Origin: a bacterium
Lineage (GTDB): Bacteria; CLD3; SB21
DNA length: 64,000 nt
Assembly: GCA_013360215.1 (NCBI GenBank)
Contig: JABWCP010000005.1
Span: 1-64,000, forward strand
Direction of reading: 5' to 3'
Below the pieces are notes generated by a model. It did no database searches and was not told the DNA's origin. It saw only the letters and a program-made list of their open reading frames with translations. Positions 50,350 to 60,645 of the stretch are shown here, in pieces. The position numbers and the translations under genes were made by a program. Each line of letters starts with the position of its first letter. Position 1 is the first letter of the stretch.

Positions 50350-52800
50350 CTAAACTGCTTCGTGCGCCATTTCCACAAACGCCAATTCCCCATCACGCAG
50401 TTCAATAGACACAAGGCTTCCGTCCGAAAACTCACCTTTTAATATCTTTTCAGCAACAGCATCTTCGATATGTTTCTGGATTGCTCTGCGTAGCGGTCGG
50501 GCACCATACACCGGATCAAATCCTTTGGTGGCGACAAACTCTTTTGCCGCATCCGTCAGATGCAGTGTCATATTACGCTCTTTGAGTTTCTTACGAACGT
50601 CGTCCAGCGATACGTCAATAATACGAAGCACATGCTCTTTAGTCAGTGCGCGGAATACGATCACTTCATCAATACGGTTGAGAAATTCAGGATTAAAAAG
50701 CTTCTTGGTTGCCTCTTCTGCTTTGGCTTTCATACGCTGATATTCATCTTCACCGTTATCTTTGGTTGAGAAACCAAAACCGTCGGTCTTACTCATCTCC
50801 CGTGCGCCGACATTAGATGTCATGATAATCACGGTATTTTTAAAACTCACCTTGCGGCCAAGACTATCCGTGAGGATGCCGTCATCTAGAACTTGTAAAA
50901 GAATATTAAAAACATCCGGATGGGCTTTTTCGATTTCATCCATAAGTACGACGCTGTACGGTTTACGGCGAATTTTTTCCGTAAGCTGACCGCCTTCTTC
51001 GTAGCCGACATATCCCGGAGGCGGACCGACTAAACGGCTCACGGAAAATTTTTCCATATATTCCGACATATCAATACGCACCAACGCATCGGCATTTTCA
51101 AAAAGATAATAAGCCAATTCTTTGGCAAATTGTGTTTTTCCCACACCGGTCGGACCGAGGAAAATAAACGAACCGATAGGACGATTAGGATCTTTGAGTC
51201 CTGCACGGGTGCGGCGGATGGCGCGCGTTACCGACTGTATCGCATCATCTTGACCGATGATACGACTGCACAAAACATTTTCCATTTTGAGTAATTTTTC
51301 CGACTCGCTTTGTGCAACACGATTGACAGGAATACCCGTCATCATCGCAACTACGTGAGCAATCTGCTCTTCACCGACTTCGACGACTTGTGTATCCTCT
51401 TTCTTTTCCCATTCCTCTTTCGCCACGCGAAGCTGTTCCGTTAATCGTTTTTCGACATCACGCAACTCTGCGGCTTTTTCGAATTTTTGATTTTTTATAA
51501 CAAAATCTTTTTCCGTACGAACGCGTTCTATTTCCTGCTCAAGCGCAACAATTTCTTCCGGCACGACGATATTCATAATGTGCGTGCGGGAACCGGCTTC
51601 ATCCATCACATCAATCGCTTTATCGGGAAGATGGCGATCCGTGATGTAACGATCCGACAAACGAACGGCTTGCACCAGCGCTTCGTCCGTGTACGTGACG
51701 CGATGATGTTCTTCGTATTTGTGTTTTATTTGACGCAAAATTTCAAGGGTTTCTTCGACCGATGGGGGATCAACGATCACTTTTTGAAAGCGGCGTTCAA
51801 GCGCACCGTCTTTTTCAATATATTGACGATATTCATCCAGTGTGGTAGCGCCGATACACTGAAGTTCGCCGCGGGACAGCGCAGGCTTGAACATATTTGA
51901 TGCGTCCAAAGACCCACTTGCTCCGCCGGCCCCGACGATCGTATGCAGTTCGTCTATGAATAATATCACTTCCGTGGTTTTTTCCAGCTCACTCATGATC
52001 GCTTTGACGCGCTCTTCAAATTGGCCGCGGTATTTTGTACCGGCCACCAGCGCACCAACATCCAGAGTTACGATTCGTTTACCCAAAAGCACACGGGGAA
52101 CTTTTTTCTGAACGATACGCAGCGCCAGACCTTCGGCGATAGCTGTTTTCCCTACGCCGGGTTCGCCAATCAAAACAGGATTATTCTTTTTTCTGCGGGA
52201 TAGGATCTGTGCAACGCGTTCGATTTCTTCATCACGACCGATGATCGGATCAAGGCGATTTTCTTCGGCATACTGCGTGAGATCACGACCAAAGTGATCC
52301 AGGGCAGGTGTCTTACTTTTTTTAGGTTCCGGTTTTTTGGCTGTGGGATTCGTAGGAGTCTGCGTTCCGCTCATGATATTGGTCAGCTCCTTTCTTACCG
52401 TTTCGTAATCAATGTTGAACATGGATAAAACCTGCGCAGCAAGACAATCTTTTTCTTTGATCAACGCAAGTAAAAGATGTTCGGTACCGATAACATCCGA
52501 TTTAAAATTTTTGGCCTCCACGTACGTGGATTTCAAAATTTTTTCGGCTCGTTTGGTAAGCGGCGGATTACCGATGACCGTATTATCCGTTACCGGTTTT
52601 ACCATATCTTCGATAGCACGTTTCAGTTTTTCTAAATCCATAGCCAGATTTTTGAGCACTTTGACGGCGACGCCTTCGCCTTCGCGAATCAAACCCAATA
52701 AAAGATGCTCTGTACCGATATAATCGTGGCCGAGCCGGATGGCTTCTTCCTGCGATAATTTTACGACCAGTTGGACACGGCTGGAAAAATTATTTTTCAT
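50350..52800 (-). CDS. clpC: ATP-dependent Clp protease ATPase subunit ClpC
   Basis: 816 residues from the ATG at 52800 ([20 protein letters not shown]), preceded by ggag; an upstream extension to 52857 is not family-like. Two Clp N-repeats (1-145), first AAA+ domain with GEPGVGKT and [10 protein letters not shown], the UVR-type middle domain ([13 protein letters not shown]), second AAA+ domain with GPTGVGKT and [12 protein letters not shown], and sensor 2 region [10 protein letters not shown]. Unfolds proteins for ClpP or acts as a chaperone in stress. ClpP is not in the window. Confidence 0.97.
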   Translation of the reverse strand: MKNNFSSRVQLVVKLSQEEAIRLGHDYIGTEHLLLGLIREGEGVAVKVLKNLAMDLEKLKRAIEDMVKPVTDNTVIGNPPLTKRAEKILKSTYVEAKNFKSDVIGTEHLLLALIKEKDCLAAQVLSMFNIDYETVRKELTNIMSGTQTPTNPTAKKPEPKKSKTPALDHFGRDLTQYAEENRLDPIIGRDEEIERVAQILSRRKKNNPVLIGEPGVGKTAIAEGLALRIVQKKVPRVLLGKRIVTLDVGALVAGTKYRGQFEERVKAIMSELEKTTEVILFIDELHTIVGAGGASGSLDASNMFKPALSRGELQCIGATTLDEYRQYIEKDGALERRFQKVIVDPPSVEETLEILRQIKHKYEEHHRVTYTDEALVQAVRLSDRYITDRHLPDKAIDVMDEAGSRTHIMNIVVPEEIVALEQEIERVRTEKDFVIKNQKFEKAAELRDVEKRLTEQLRVAKEEWEKKEDTQVVEVGEEQIAHVVAMMTGIPVNRVAQSESEKLLKMENVLCSRIIGQDDAIQSVTRAIRRTRAGLKDPNRPIGSFIFLGPTGVGKTQFAKELAYYLFENADALVRIDMSEYMEKFSVSRLVGPPPGYVGYEEGGQLTEKIRRKPYSVVLMDEIEKAHPDVFNILLQVLDDGILTDSLGRKVSFKNTVIIMTSNVGAREMSKTDGFGFSTKDNGEDEYQRMKAKAEEATKKLFNPEFLNRIDEVIVFRALTKEHVLRIIDVSLDDVRKKLKERNMTLHLTDAAKEFVATKGFDPVYGARPLRRAIQKHIEDAVAEKILKGEFSDGSLVSIELRDGELAFVEMAHEAV

Positions 52801-53019
52801 ACTGACTCCATTCTGAAAAGGCCAAATAACAAAACTTATTATCGTTATTTTGAGCACAATTCAAAAAAATATAGAGATTCGGGCTACATTAGTCAAGAAG
52901 TAATAATGTTAGAAAAATTACACACTTAGATGCGGGAAAAACCAATCATGAAACAACACAAAAAGACGATTAATTTGAAATCAGGGTAACAGAAAGAAAG
53001 ATTGATGAAATTGTTTTAA

Positions 53020-53865
53020 TTAACCCAAATAGTGCCGTAATACATGACTTCGCGAAGTGTGGCGCAGACGGCGAATCGCTTTTTCTTTGATTTGACGGAC
53101 ACGCTCACGCGTTAACTGAAAACGTATACCTATTTCTTCCAATGTCATCGGATGATCATTTTCGAGGCCGAAGTACAAACGTATCACTTCCGACTCACGT
53201 GCAGATAAACTGTCGAGCGCACGTTCGATTTCAATTTTCAAAGACTCGTTGACAAGATCGTGATCCGGCGGCGCCTGCTGCTCGTTTTCGATGACATCAA
53301 TCAGCGTATTATTATCTGAATCGTAAATCGGTTCATCAACCGAGATGTGCCGTCCGGACATTTGTAACGTATCGTGTACTTCGAGCTCGGAAATTTCCAA
53401 CTGCTCCGCGATCTCTTCGGCACTGGGTTCACGCTCGAATTCCTGTACCAAATCACTATACACGCGACCGATTTTATTAAGCGTTCCGATTTTATTGAGC
53501 GGAATACGAACGACGCGAGATTGTTCGGCAAGCGCCTGAAGTATGGCCTGACGAATCCACCATACGGCATAAGAAATAAACTTGAATCCGCGCGTTTCAT
53601 CAAATCGTTTCGCGGCTTTGATCAGTCCGATATTACCTTCGTTGATAAGGTCATTGAGAGAGAGGCCTTGACCTTGATATTGTTTGGCTACGCTGACGAC
53701 AAAACGGAGATTGGCTTTGGTCAGATGTTCGAGCGCCCGTTCATCACCCTCGCGTATGCGCTGTGCCAGCGCGATCTCTTCTTCGGATGTCAGGAGCGGT
53801 ACCGCGCCGATTTCCTGCAGATACTTGTCAATGAGATCATTATTGTGTTCGACATAATGAGCCAT
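53020..53865 (-). CDS. Primary sigma-70 factor, short RpoD/SigA
   Basis: 281 residues from the ATG at 53865, with aagaagg 5 bp upstream (a TTG at 53871 adds two residues). Region 1.2 [20 protein letters not shown]; regions 2.1-2.4 with [17 protein letters not shown] and [20 protein letters not shown]; region 3; region 4.2 [20 protein letters not shown]. No region 1.1 is present, as in Bacteroidetes and related housekeeping sigma factors. It directs transcription of most genes. Located 32 bp downstream of the second EutN gene. Confidence 0.95.
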   Translation of the reverse strand: MAHYVEHNNDLIDKYLQEIGAVPLLTSEEEIALAQRIREGDERALEHLTKANLRFVVSVAKQYQGQGLSLNDLINEGNIGLIKAAKRFDETRGFKFISYAVWWIRQAILQALAEQSRVVRIPLNKIGTLNKIGRVYSDLVQEFEREPSAEEIAEQLEISELEVHDTLQMSGRHISVDEPIYDSDNNTLIDVIENEQQAPPDHDLVNESLKIEIERALDSLSARESEVIRLYFGLENDHPMTLEEIGIRFQLTRERVRQIKEKAIRRLRHTSRSHVLRHYLG

Positions 53866-53897
53866 AGACAACCTTCTTTCATTTTGTTGTACGATGG

Positions 53898-54161
53898 TTA
53901 ACGATCTATACGGTCTACAATTCCTATAATTGTTGCATCGGTAGGCGCTTTACGATCCAGAGGGATCGGCGCCTCACCCGATGTTACATAATAAACTAAT
54001 TCATTAGGCTGTCCGGCGCCTACCGAGTCGGTCGCCACGATCGGGCCGCCGACATGCTTCAATTCTGAATCCACCGGCTGGATGATCTGTAAACGGCACC
54101 CTTCGATAGAAGGATGTTTTTTAGTAGCCCAAACCGTGCCGATGATGCGCGCCATATTCAT
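53898..54161 (-). CDS. EutN/CcmL-family microcompartment vertex protein (copy 2)
   Basis: 87 residues, the usual size of a BMC-P pentamer subunit that caps the vertices of bacterial microcompartments. Family patterns: [19 protein letters not shown] near the N-terminus, [20 protein letters not shown] in the middle, and [15 protein letters not shown] at the end. Either of two ATGs (54161 or 54155) may be used; the first overlaps the cupin stop by 4 bp (ATGA). No hexameric shell gene or encapsulated enzyme is in the window. Confidence 0.93.
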   Translation of the reverse strand: MNMARIIGTVWATKKHPSIEGCRLQIIQPVDSELKHVGGPIVATDSVGAGQPNELVYYVTSGEAPIPLDRKAPTDATIIGIVDRIDR

Positions 54162-54523
54162 ATATGCTGCAAATTCTCGCGTGTGCGTTCGTTTTTGAGA
54201 TTCCCGGTATTTACGGTCGTTGCCGGCTCAAAAAGCATGATCTCCGTTTCTACGTCAGAAACCGGCCGGTGTTCCACACCGCGCGGCACGATGATAAATT
54301 CACCCGGATTGATGATTTCCGTTCGATCGCGAAATTCCATTTTCAAACAACCGCGAACCACGTAAAACATTTCGTCCTCATGATCATGATGATGCCAAAC
54401 AAATTCACCAGAAACTTTGACTAACTTGACATGCTGACCATTCAGTTCGCCCACGATACGCGGATGCCATGTATCGGAAAAAGTTTCAAACTTATCCGCG
54501 AGATTAATTTTATTTGAGATCAA
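54158..54523 (-). CDS. Cupin-fold protein between two EutN genes
   Basis: 121 residues, a single small cupin. Both cupin motifs are visible: first [20 protein letters not shown] with three candidate His and Glu metal ligands, then [19 protein letters not shown] with the third His. Likely binds a divalent metal; the substrate is unknown. It overlaps both flanking EutN genes by 4 bp (ATGA at both ends), so the three proteins should be made in fixed ratio. Could be a mutarotase-, isomerase- or ligand-sensor-like protein. Confidence 0.9.
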   Translation of the reverse strand: MISNKINLADKFETFSDTWHPRIVGELNGQHVKLVKVSGEFVWHHHDHEDEMFYVVRGCLKMEFRDRTEIINPGEFIIVPRGVEHRPVSDVETEIMLFEPATTVNTGNLKNERTRENLQHI

Positions 54524-54789
54524 GGATGTACTTCCATTTTATCAACAATAGCCATAATAACCGCATCAACCGGCCGATTTTCTGTCGCTTCGGTTTGTCG
54601 TGCCGAACTGCCGGTGCAATACAGCACCACTTCACCGACGCCGGCCCCGACGGAATCGGCCGCCACCACGAAAGCGTCTTTTTCTTTGTAGTCCAATCCT
54701 ATACTGCGCACAATCAACAGCTTCACGCCCGTGAGTTTTTGGTCTTTCCGTGTGGCCCATACAGAACCTATAACTTTACCTAGAACCAT
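54520..54789 (-). CDS. EutN/CcmL-family microcompartment vertex protein (copy 1)
   Basis: 89 residues. It is the more canonical copy: [59 protein letters not shown] and [15 protein letters not shown] match the BMC-P (Pfam EutN_CcmL) family. First of the three-gene overlap set; it starts 6 bp after the GAF/GGDEF gene. The two copies differ widely in sequence, so they may form separate pentamers or a mixed one. Confidence 0.94.
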   Translation of the reverse strand: MVLGKVIGSVWATRKDQKLTGVKLLIVRSIGLDYKEKDAFVVAADSVGAGVGEVVLYCTGSSARQTEATENRPVDAVIMAIVDKMEVHP

Positions 54790-54795
54790 ATATTC

Positions 54796-56547
54796 CTAAT
54801 CTGCGCATGCAATGCGGCGCTCATTAAGTTTTTTAGCATTCACTAAAGCAACATTAGCACGGTGCATCAGTGCGTCGGCTTCAGTACCATCCGTACCATA
54901 TGTAACCACACCGACCGTTGCGGTCAACGGAATCTCTTCATCGCCGGAATGAATCACCGCCGATTCGAGCGCGTTGAGTATCCGGCCTGCACATTCTACC
55001 GCTTCTTTCCTTTTACTTTCTACAAGTAACACCCCAAATCGGTCGTGACTCAAACGAGCAAGGTTATCAATAAGCCGTATCCCATTTTTTAAAATTTCTG
55101 TTATTTTTTCAAGCGCTAAATCACCGGCTTCTACACCGAAAGCTTCATAAATATTCTTGACATAGTCTACCTGAAAAACCAGAACACTAAACGAAGTTTC
55201 AAATCTTTTAGCGCGATGTATCTCGGACACGACGTTTTTCATAAACGTTTGTTCCTCCGTTGCCGTATTGCGTTCGCCTTCGTTTGCGTTTTTAGATAAA
55301 TGCTGATCCAGAGCGATACGCGCCAATGCGAGTCCTGCGCTATTGCAGGCGGTTTCAAGAAACTGCACTTCATACACATCGTATGCGTTTTTTTGGCCTT
55401 GTTCGATCACCAGCACACCAAAACAATGGTCCTGATCACAGATCGGGATGACCACGACGGAAGCAAGGTAATTCAATTCCAATTCGCTGTTTACCGAAGT
55501 CCGGTCAATGGATGTCACATCGGATATATAAAGCCGACGCCGTTTCGTCATAACTTTTTCGATCATCGTACCGTCAAGCCGAACCATAGATTCTTTATCG
55601 TATACCGCGCTGCCACCGGCCTCCGCCAATCGTATTTCCTCCGCGCCATGTCGCAGCCATATATGCATACGATCAAAACGAAGCGTGTTTTGAATCTGTT
55701 CTTTCAGGCAAATCATCGTTTGCGTTTCCATACCCGCAAGGCTCAGGCGCTCGCTAAATTCGCGTAAACTCTGGGAAAGGCGGCGGAGCTTGTTTTTCAT
55801 ATACACGCCGTCAATACTTTGAATAGACAAAAGTATGAGGCGTCCGTACTGCTTGATCGCGTCAAACTCCTGTTCGGTTAACGCCGTGTCCGTAATACGA
55901 TCCACGCCAAGGAGACCGAGCACAGCACCTTTTCGCATCAACGGAATAATCACCAAATGTTTAACGGGTACTGCGGTACGATAATACGGAACGGGCGTCG
56001 TACCGGGTTCGCGCAAATCCATAACAAGTGATTCCTTGGTTTGAATCACCTGATGAAACGGCGCATAATCGCCGTATCGAAACGATTTTTCAGGTATAAA
56101 ATCACGGCTTTCACTTCGGAAACTTTGCGGTAAACATTCGCCGCTATCGTCATGGCATAGATACAAAAAGGTAGAATGGGCTTGCAATGTATCGTGCATG
56201 ATAGCGATCACGCCATCCGCTGTCTGATTGAACATAAGCGAAGCCTGCGTATCATCCAGTATTTCCATCGCGTGATCTTCTTCGCGAACGATCGACCCGG
56301 AAGCGGTTTCCACGGTATGCGGGTGCGTGACGGGGCGTCGTATCGTATTGCCGGAGACTTTATATTTTTCAACCGGTTTTTCACGACGAGCGGCGATCCA
56401 TCGTGCAGCTATCACAAAGGCGGCCAGAACGACAGCACCCATGATCAATGTAATGGCCGTATTAAAAAAAACCGACGCGAGGATGACTCCCGAAATGAAA
56501 ACGAGGAGGAATGCCGAAATGCGCAGGACGTAGGAAGTAAAGGGCAT
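54796..56547 (-). CDS. Membrane GAF-domain protein with a degenerate GGDEF domain
   Basis: 583 residues. Two N-terminal membrane helices (about 8-28 and 31-50), a basic linker, GAF-like domain 1 (about 110-250), GAF-like domain 2 (about 275-415), and a C-terminal GGDEF fold (about 430-583). At the catalytic position the sequence reads RLSHDRFGVLL (residues 498-508) rather than RLGGDEF, so the signature is lost and the protein is unlikely to make cyclic di-GMP. It may bind GTP or be purely regulatory. It is encoded 116 bp after ptsI and 6 bp before the EutN trio. Confidence 0.88.
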   Translation of the reverse strand: MPFTSYVLRISAFLLVFISGVILASVFFNTAITLIMGAVVLAAFVIAARWIAARREKPVEKYKVSGNTIRRPVTHPHTVETASGSIVREEDHAMEILDDTQASLMFNQTADGVIAIMHDTLQAHSTFLYLCHDDSGECLPQSFRSESRDFIPEKSFRYGDYAPFHQVIQTKESLVMDLREPGTTPVPYYRTAVPVKHLVIIPLMRKGAVLGLLGVDRITDTALTEQEFDAIKQYGRLILLSIQSIDGVYMKNKLRRLSQSLREFSERLSLAGMETQTMICLKEQIQNTLRFDRMHIWLRHGAEEIRLAEAGGSAVYDKESMVRLDGTMIEKVMTKRRRLYISDVTSIDRTSVNSELELNYLASVVVIPICDQDHCFGVLVIEQGQKNAYDVYEVQFLETACNSAGLALARIALDQHLSKNANEGERNTATEEQTFMKNVVSEIHRAKRFETSFSVLVFQVDYVKNIYEAFGVEAGDLALEKITEILKNGIRLIDNLARLSHDRFGVLLVESKRKEAVECAGRILNALESAVIHSGDEEIPLTATVGVVTYGTDGTEADALMHRANVALVNAKKLNERRIACAD

Positions 56548-56663
56548 TAGTTTATTTCAACACAATCTTGTGTTAGTTCGGCAAAACTTAACCCCTTTGC
56601 CTAAAAAAGTCAACGCATTTGCTGAAAGAAACGATGGGATTGGAATACGACAGAGAAACGGTT

Positions 56664-58442
56664 TTAACCTAGAATCGCTTTGGTGCGAAGGGAAACTTTT
56701 TTTTCTATTTCCGCCACATCGGACATGACCAGTATTTCCGATGCAAACGCTTCAGCTTCTGTTTTGGAAACGCTTCGGATTATCTTTTTGATTTTGGTGA
56801 GTACAGGAGGAAGCACGCTGAATTCGTGCAAACCCATACCCAAAAGAAGTATAGCCGCATAAGGATTACTGGCCATTTCACCGCACATAGCAACATGGAT
56901 TTTGCGTTGATGCCCTGCAGCAATGGTTTGTTTTATGAGTCTCAAAATAGCCGGATGAAAACAATTGTACAGCCCGGATACTTTAGGGTTGCCGCGATCT
57001 ACAGCCAGCGTGTACTGAACAAGATCATTCGTGCCAATACTAAAAAAATCCACCTCGGCCGCAAATTCCTGAGCCAAGATCGCTGCGCCGGGCGTTTCGA
57101 TCATCATGCCGACAGGAATATTTTCATTGAAAGGAATATCTTGCCGTCGCAATTCCTGTTTGCATTGTTCGATAATGCGTTTGGCCTCCCGCATTTCACT
57201 CAAATTAATGACCATCGGAATCATGATTTCGACATTAAATTCCGATGAAAGGCGCAGCATGGCGCGAATCTGCGGAATAAAAAAATCCGGATATTCCAAA
57301 GCGATACGGATCGCCCGCCAACCGAGAAACGGATTGTCTTCGTGGACATAACCTTTAGCGGTGAGTATTTCCAGCGGAATTTTATCACCGCCGACATCAA
57401 ATGTACGCATCGTTATTTTATGCGGATGGTTTTTTTCGGCAATACGTCGGTATTCGCGATACTGCGTCTCCTCATCCGGCAACTCACGCGCCGAAAAGAG
57501 CATATATTCCGTCCGATAAAGCCCGATGCCTTGCGCTCCGAGATGTAAGGCGTTTTCTACTTCTTCGGGAAGTTCAACGTTGGCACAAAGCGCAACTTCG
57601 TATCCATCGTTTGTGACGCACGGTAGTTTGGCCACCGTTTCCAAATCGGTTTCTTTTTTGGCGATCTGGCGCGATTTTGTTTTGATGCGATCAATGTCTT
57701 TTTTATCGGGATTGATGATCAGTTCGCCGGTATGACCATCAAGAAGCAAGGTATCGTCTTTGCTTATGATACCTGTCAGGTTGGCGATACCTACGATGGC
57801 CGGAATATTGAGCGAACGCGCAACGATAGAAAAATGCGATAATTTGCTTCCGGCTTCCGATACAAATCCTAATATTTTATTGCGATCAATACCCGCAATG
57901 TCGGACGGCTTGATCGTATCCGCGACGATGACCGATGCTTCAGGAATATCAAAAGAACGCTGCTGACCAAGCAAGTTGCCCAACAAACGGCGTTTGACAT
58001 CCTCCAAATCGTTAGCCCGTTCGCGGAGATACTCATTATTGGACTTAAGAAAACCGGTTTTAAATTTATCCATCACGGCCGCAAATGCCGCTTCGGCATT
58101 CATTTTGACGGACTTGATATTTTTCAGCGTGCCGCGGATCATTTCCTGATCCTCGAGCATCAGAAAATGTGATTCAAGGATCGCGCTGTATTCTTTACCG
58201 TATTTGGATTTAGCGTCCCGGATAAGCTGATCCAGCTGCTCTCGTGTGATATCGAGCGCTTGTTGGAACCGTGATGTTTCTTGTACAATCTCGTCTTCGC
58301 TTTTGAGCGTGCGTTCGTGGATACGAAAATTATCGGCGTGAAGTACGTAGACCGGCCCGATCGCAAATCCGTCGGAAACACCCAACCCTTTGATGGCTAG
58401 AGACTCCGATGTTTCGGATTTATTTCGTTTGGTCGAAGGCAT
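56664..58442 (-). CDS. ptsI: PTS enzyme I (phosphoenolpyruvate-protein phosphotransferase)
   Basis: 592 residues, slightly longer than the usual 570-575. Autophosphorylates from PEP and passes the phosphate to HPr. The active-site His203 lies in GSKLSHFSIVARSLNIPAIV; the PEP-binding region has ALHLGAQGIGLYRTEYM, GWRAIRIALEYPDFFIPQIR and FFSIGTNDLVQYTLAVDRGN, and the final catalytic Cys is in VAMCGEMASNP. It follows HPr with no gap. No enzyme II component is in the window. Confidence 0.96.
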   Translation of the reverse strand: MPSTKRNKSETSESLAIKGLGVSDGFAIGPVYVLHADNFRIHERTLKSEDEIVQETSRFQQALDITREQLDQLIRDAKSKYGKEYSAILESHFLMLEDQEMIRGTLKNIKSVKMNAEAAFAAVMDKFKTGFLKSNNEYLRERANDLEDVKRRLLGNLLGQQRSFDIPEASVIVADTIKPSDIAGIDRNKILGFVSEAGSKLSHFSIVARSLNIPAIVGIANLTGIISKDDTLLLDGHTGELIINPDKKDIDRIKTKSRQIAKKETDLETVAKLPCVTNDGYEVALCANVELPEEVENALHLGAQGIGLYRTEYMLFSARELPDEETQYREYRRIAEKNHPHKITMRTFDVGGDKIPLEILTAKGYVHEDNPFLGWRAIRIALEYPDFFIPQIRAMLRLSSEFNVEIMIPMVINLSEMREAKRIIEQCKQELRRQDIPFNENIPVGMMIETPGAAILAQEFAAEVDFFSIGTNDLVQYTLAVDRGNPKVSGLYNCFHPAILRLIKQTIAAGHQRKIHVAMCGEMASNPYAAILLLGMGLHEFSVLPPVLTKIKKIIRSVSKTEAEAFASEILVMSDVAEIEKKVSLRTKAILG

Positions 58443-58709
58443 TTATTCTTCGTTGAATTTGGAAGCAAACAAAGCCGCGATCGCATCGGCCGCTTGCATT
58501 TCGTCGGAACCCTCGGTTTTTATTTTTACGACGCTGCCTTGAGCTGCCGCAAGCATCATGACGCTCATGATACTTTTGGCATTGACTTCAGTGCCGTCGC
58601 ACGATAAAAACACTTCGGAATCAAACTGGCTTGCGGTTTTAACGATCATCGCCGACGGGCGTGCATGGACGCCGGCTTTATTGATAACGGTGATTTCCCT
58701 TTCGATCAT
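58443..58709 (-). CDS. Phosphocarrier protein HPr
   Basis: 88 residues. His15 in AGVHARPSAM is the phosphate acceptor from enzyme I; Ser46 in NAKSIMSVMML is at the HPr kinase site, as in Gram-positive and many FCB bacteria, so HPrK-type regulation is possible although the kinase gene is not here. Directly upstream of ptsI (stop next to start). With no sugar-specific PTS genes nearby, the pair may serve mainly in regulation. Confidence 0.94.
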   Translation of the reverse strand: MIEREITVINKAGVHARPSAMIVKTASQFDSEVFLSCDGTEVNAKSIMSVMMLAAAQGSVVKIKTEGSDEMQAADAIAALFASKFNEE

Positions 58710-58743
58710 GGATTCAGCGATGGTCCTCGGTGTGAAGCGTGTA

Positions 58744-59724
58744 TCAGTTTTTACGCTGTCCGGCGCGGTGTGCGATAGCTACCAATTGGGCTTTGGCGCT
58801 GCTATCTTTGATGCGGTCCAGACTTTGAACGGCCGATTGGACATACTTGGCAATCGCCTTTTCCGTTTTTTCCTGAATACCCGTTTTTTGAATGAATTTT
58901 CTAAAATCTTCGATAACACGTTTGAGAATATCGGGGTCGGTGACATTCTGAAAAACGGAAAGAAAATCTTTGCCGTATTTATCCTGTACACAATGAAGCG
59001 CGATGTACGATTTTTTTCCCTCCATAAGATCGCTGCATATATCTTTACCCAGCGTCGCTTCATCCCCGATCACATCCAGTAAATCGTCCTGAATCTGAAA
59101 CGCCATACCGCAATAATAACCGTAATCACGTAAAGCTTGCTCTTTTTTGAAGTCCGCTTTTCCGACTACAGCACCGATCTGGGCGGCGGCGGCAAATAAA
59201 CCGGCGGTTTTCAGTTCGATCATTTTAAGATAATCAGTGAGTTTTATATCCGAACGTTTTTCAAACTCTTTATCCAATGCTTGGCCTTCGACCAATCCGA
59301 TATAGGCATCCGAAAAAATATCCAATACACGAGGTAATACGGATTCAGGAGAACCATTTAATGATTTGAAAGCCAAAGCATGCAATAAGTCACCGGTGAG
59401 AATAGCGACGTTTGCATTCCATTTTTTATGTATGGTTTCCCGTCCCCGCCGCAAGTCATCATTGTCCATAATATCGTCATGGACCAGTGAAAAATTATGC
59501 AAAAGCTCCACAGCCGCTGCGGCAGGGAATGATTTTTTATAATTTTTTTCAAACAATGCGCAGGACAATACGGTCATCACTGCACGCATTCGCTTGCCGC
59601 CGCTTTGAAAAAGATAACGCGCCGGATCGTAAAGAGTAGTCGGATTACGTTTAGCTAAATAAACTTTGATCGCTTTGTCAATTTCTTTGACAATGGGCTC
59701 TGTCTTTAGAGGTGCATGTTTCAC
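58744..59724 (-). CDS. Polyprenyl (farnesyl/geranylgeranyl-type) diphosphate synthase
   Basis: 326 residues. Trans-isoprenyl diphosphate synthase with both Asp-rich motifs: the first in VHDDIMDNDDLRRG and the second in QIQDDLLDVIGDEATLGKD. The N-terminal pattern LFQSGGKRMRAVMTVLSC is also typical. Chain length cannot be fixed; it could feed undecaprenyl, menaquinone side chains or carotenoids. It begins the minus-strand run that continues into HPr and ptsI after 34 bp. Confidence 0.93.
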   Translation of the reverse strand: MKHAPLKTEPIVKEIDKAIKVYLAKRNPTTLYDPARYLFQSGGKRMRAVMTVLSCALFEKNYKKSFPAAAAVELLHNFSLVHDDIMDNDDLRRGRETIHKKWNANVAILTGDLLHALAFKSLNGSPESVLPRVLDIFSDAYIGLVEGQALDKEFEKRSDIKLTDYLKMIELKTAGLFAAAAQIGAVVGKADFKKEQALRDYGYYCGMAFQIQDDLLDVIGDEATLGKDICSDLMEGKKSYIALHCVQDKYGKDFLSVFQNVTDPDILKRVIEDFRKFIQKTGIQEKTEKAIAKYVQSAVQSLDRIKDSSAKAQLVAIAHRAGQRKN

Positions 59725-60064
59725 GGTTGGAGTCCTGAAGACGTGAACAGACTTTCAGAAAATCTAAATACTAAATTAAGAGAAATCAAGCGATAATTTT
59801 TTATGCGACACATTGTCTGTATAGCTGAAAAAATGTCCTTTTTTTTGTAACACTTTAATTAACAATAGTATGTGAATTTTAGTGCACTTTTAACAAAAGT
59901 TGCTTTTTTGCTGACATAATGTTGTCACCCACTGAAGATATATTGATTTCAATTGTTCACAATAAAACAACCGGGTTTTTTCATTTTAAGAAACAGTTTC
60001 TTTGAAATACCGTATCAAAGGTTAATTCCTGACTACTTTCCAAATTACGGAACACGTTTATTCC
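59725..60064. other. Divergent intergenic region
   Basis: 340 bp between the polyprenyl synthase (-) and the DHFR-like gene (+), AT-rich, with no credible ORF. It must contain both promoters. A 15-bp palindrome lies at 59988-60002. Confidence 0.6.
59988..60002. promoter_or_regulatory. 15-bp palindrome upstream of the DHFR-like gene
   Basis: aagaaacagtttctt, perfect 7-bp arms around one base, 62 bp before the ATG of the DHFR-like gene. A possible operator; the binding protein is unknown. Confidence 0.35.
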
Positions 60065-60589
60065 ATGCCTAATCATGTTTTCATCGCGGCAAGCCTTGAC
60101 GGTTTTATTGCCAAAACCAACGGGTCTCTAGATTGGCTTGATCGTATCGAAAATCCGGATCATGATGATTTCGGTTACGATGAATTTCTGAAAAAGATAG
60201 ATGCGATCGTGATGGGGCGGGGCACCTATGACTTTGTAAAAAACATTACACCTTGGCCCTACAAAAAACCGGTATACGTTCTAAGCCGGAGTATGTCTCC
60301 ACAAACACTCCCGAATCAAATTACGATCACTGATCGCTCGCCGCTCGAGTTGCAGCAGGAATTAAACCGGATGGGCTATCGCAATCTATATGTGGACGGC
60401 GGTAAAACGATTCAAAGTTTTATGCGGGAAAATCTCATTGACGAATGGACTATCACGCGAGTCCCCATTCTGCTTGGTGCCGGCATACCGCTTTTTGACA
60501 ACACGCTTGAAAAAGAAACTTCTCTTGTTCACATTGCAACACGCATTTTTTCCAATGGCCTTGTACAAAGCACGTATAAAAAACAATAA
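60065..60589 (+). CDS. Dihydrofolate reductase-like / RibD C-terminal family reductase
   Basis: 174 residues. MPNHVFIAASLDGFIAKTNG and LDWLDRIENPDHDDFGYDEF at the N-terminus, VMGRGTYDFVKNITPWPY, YVLSRSMSP, NLYVDGGKTIQSFMREN and the ending LLGAGIPLFDNTL match the YwjB/YyaP-type DHFR-fold reductases (RibD_C family). Probably NADPH-dependent; substrate unknown and not a true folate enzyme by default. First gene of a short plus-strand run with DinB and enoyl-CoA hydratase homologues. Confidence 0.92.
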   Translation: MPNHVFIAASLDGFIAKTNGSLDWLDRIENPDHDDFGYDEFLKKIDAIVMGRGTYDFVKNITPWPYKKPVYVLSRSMSPQTLPNQITITDRSPLELQQELNRMGYRNLYVDGGKTIQSFMRENLIDEWTITRVPILLGAGIPLFDNTLEKETSLVHIATRIFSNGLVQSTYKKQ

Positions 60590-60645
60590 TGAAATTAGAT
60601 GTACTTATCCCTCATATTTCTTAATTTAATTAAAAGGAGTCCGTT

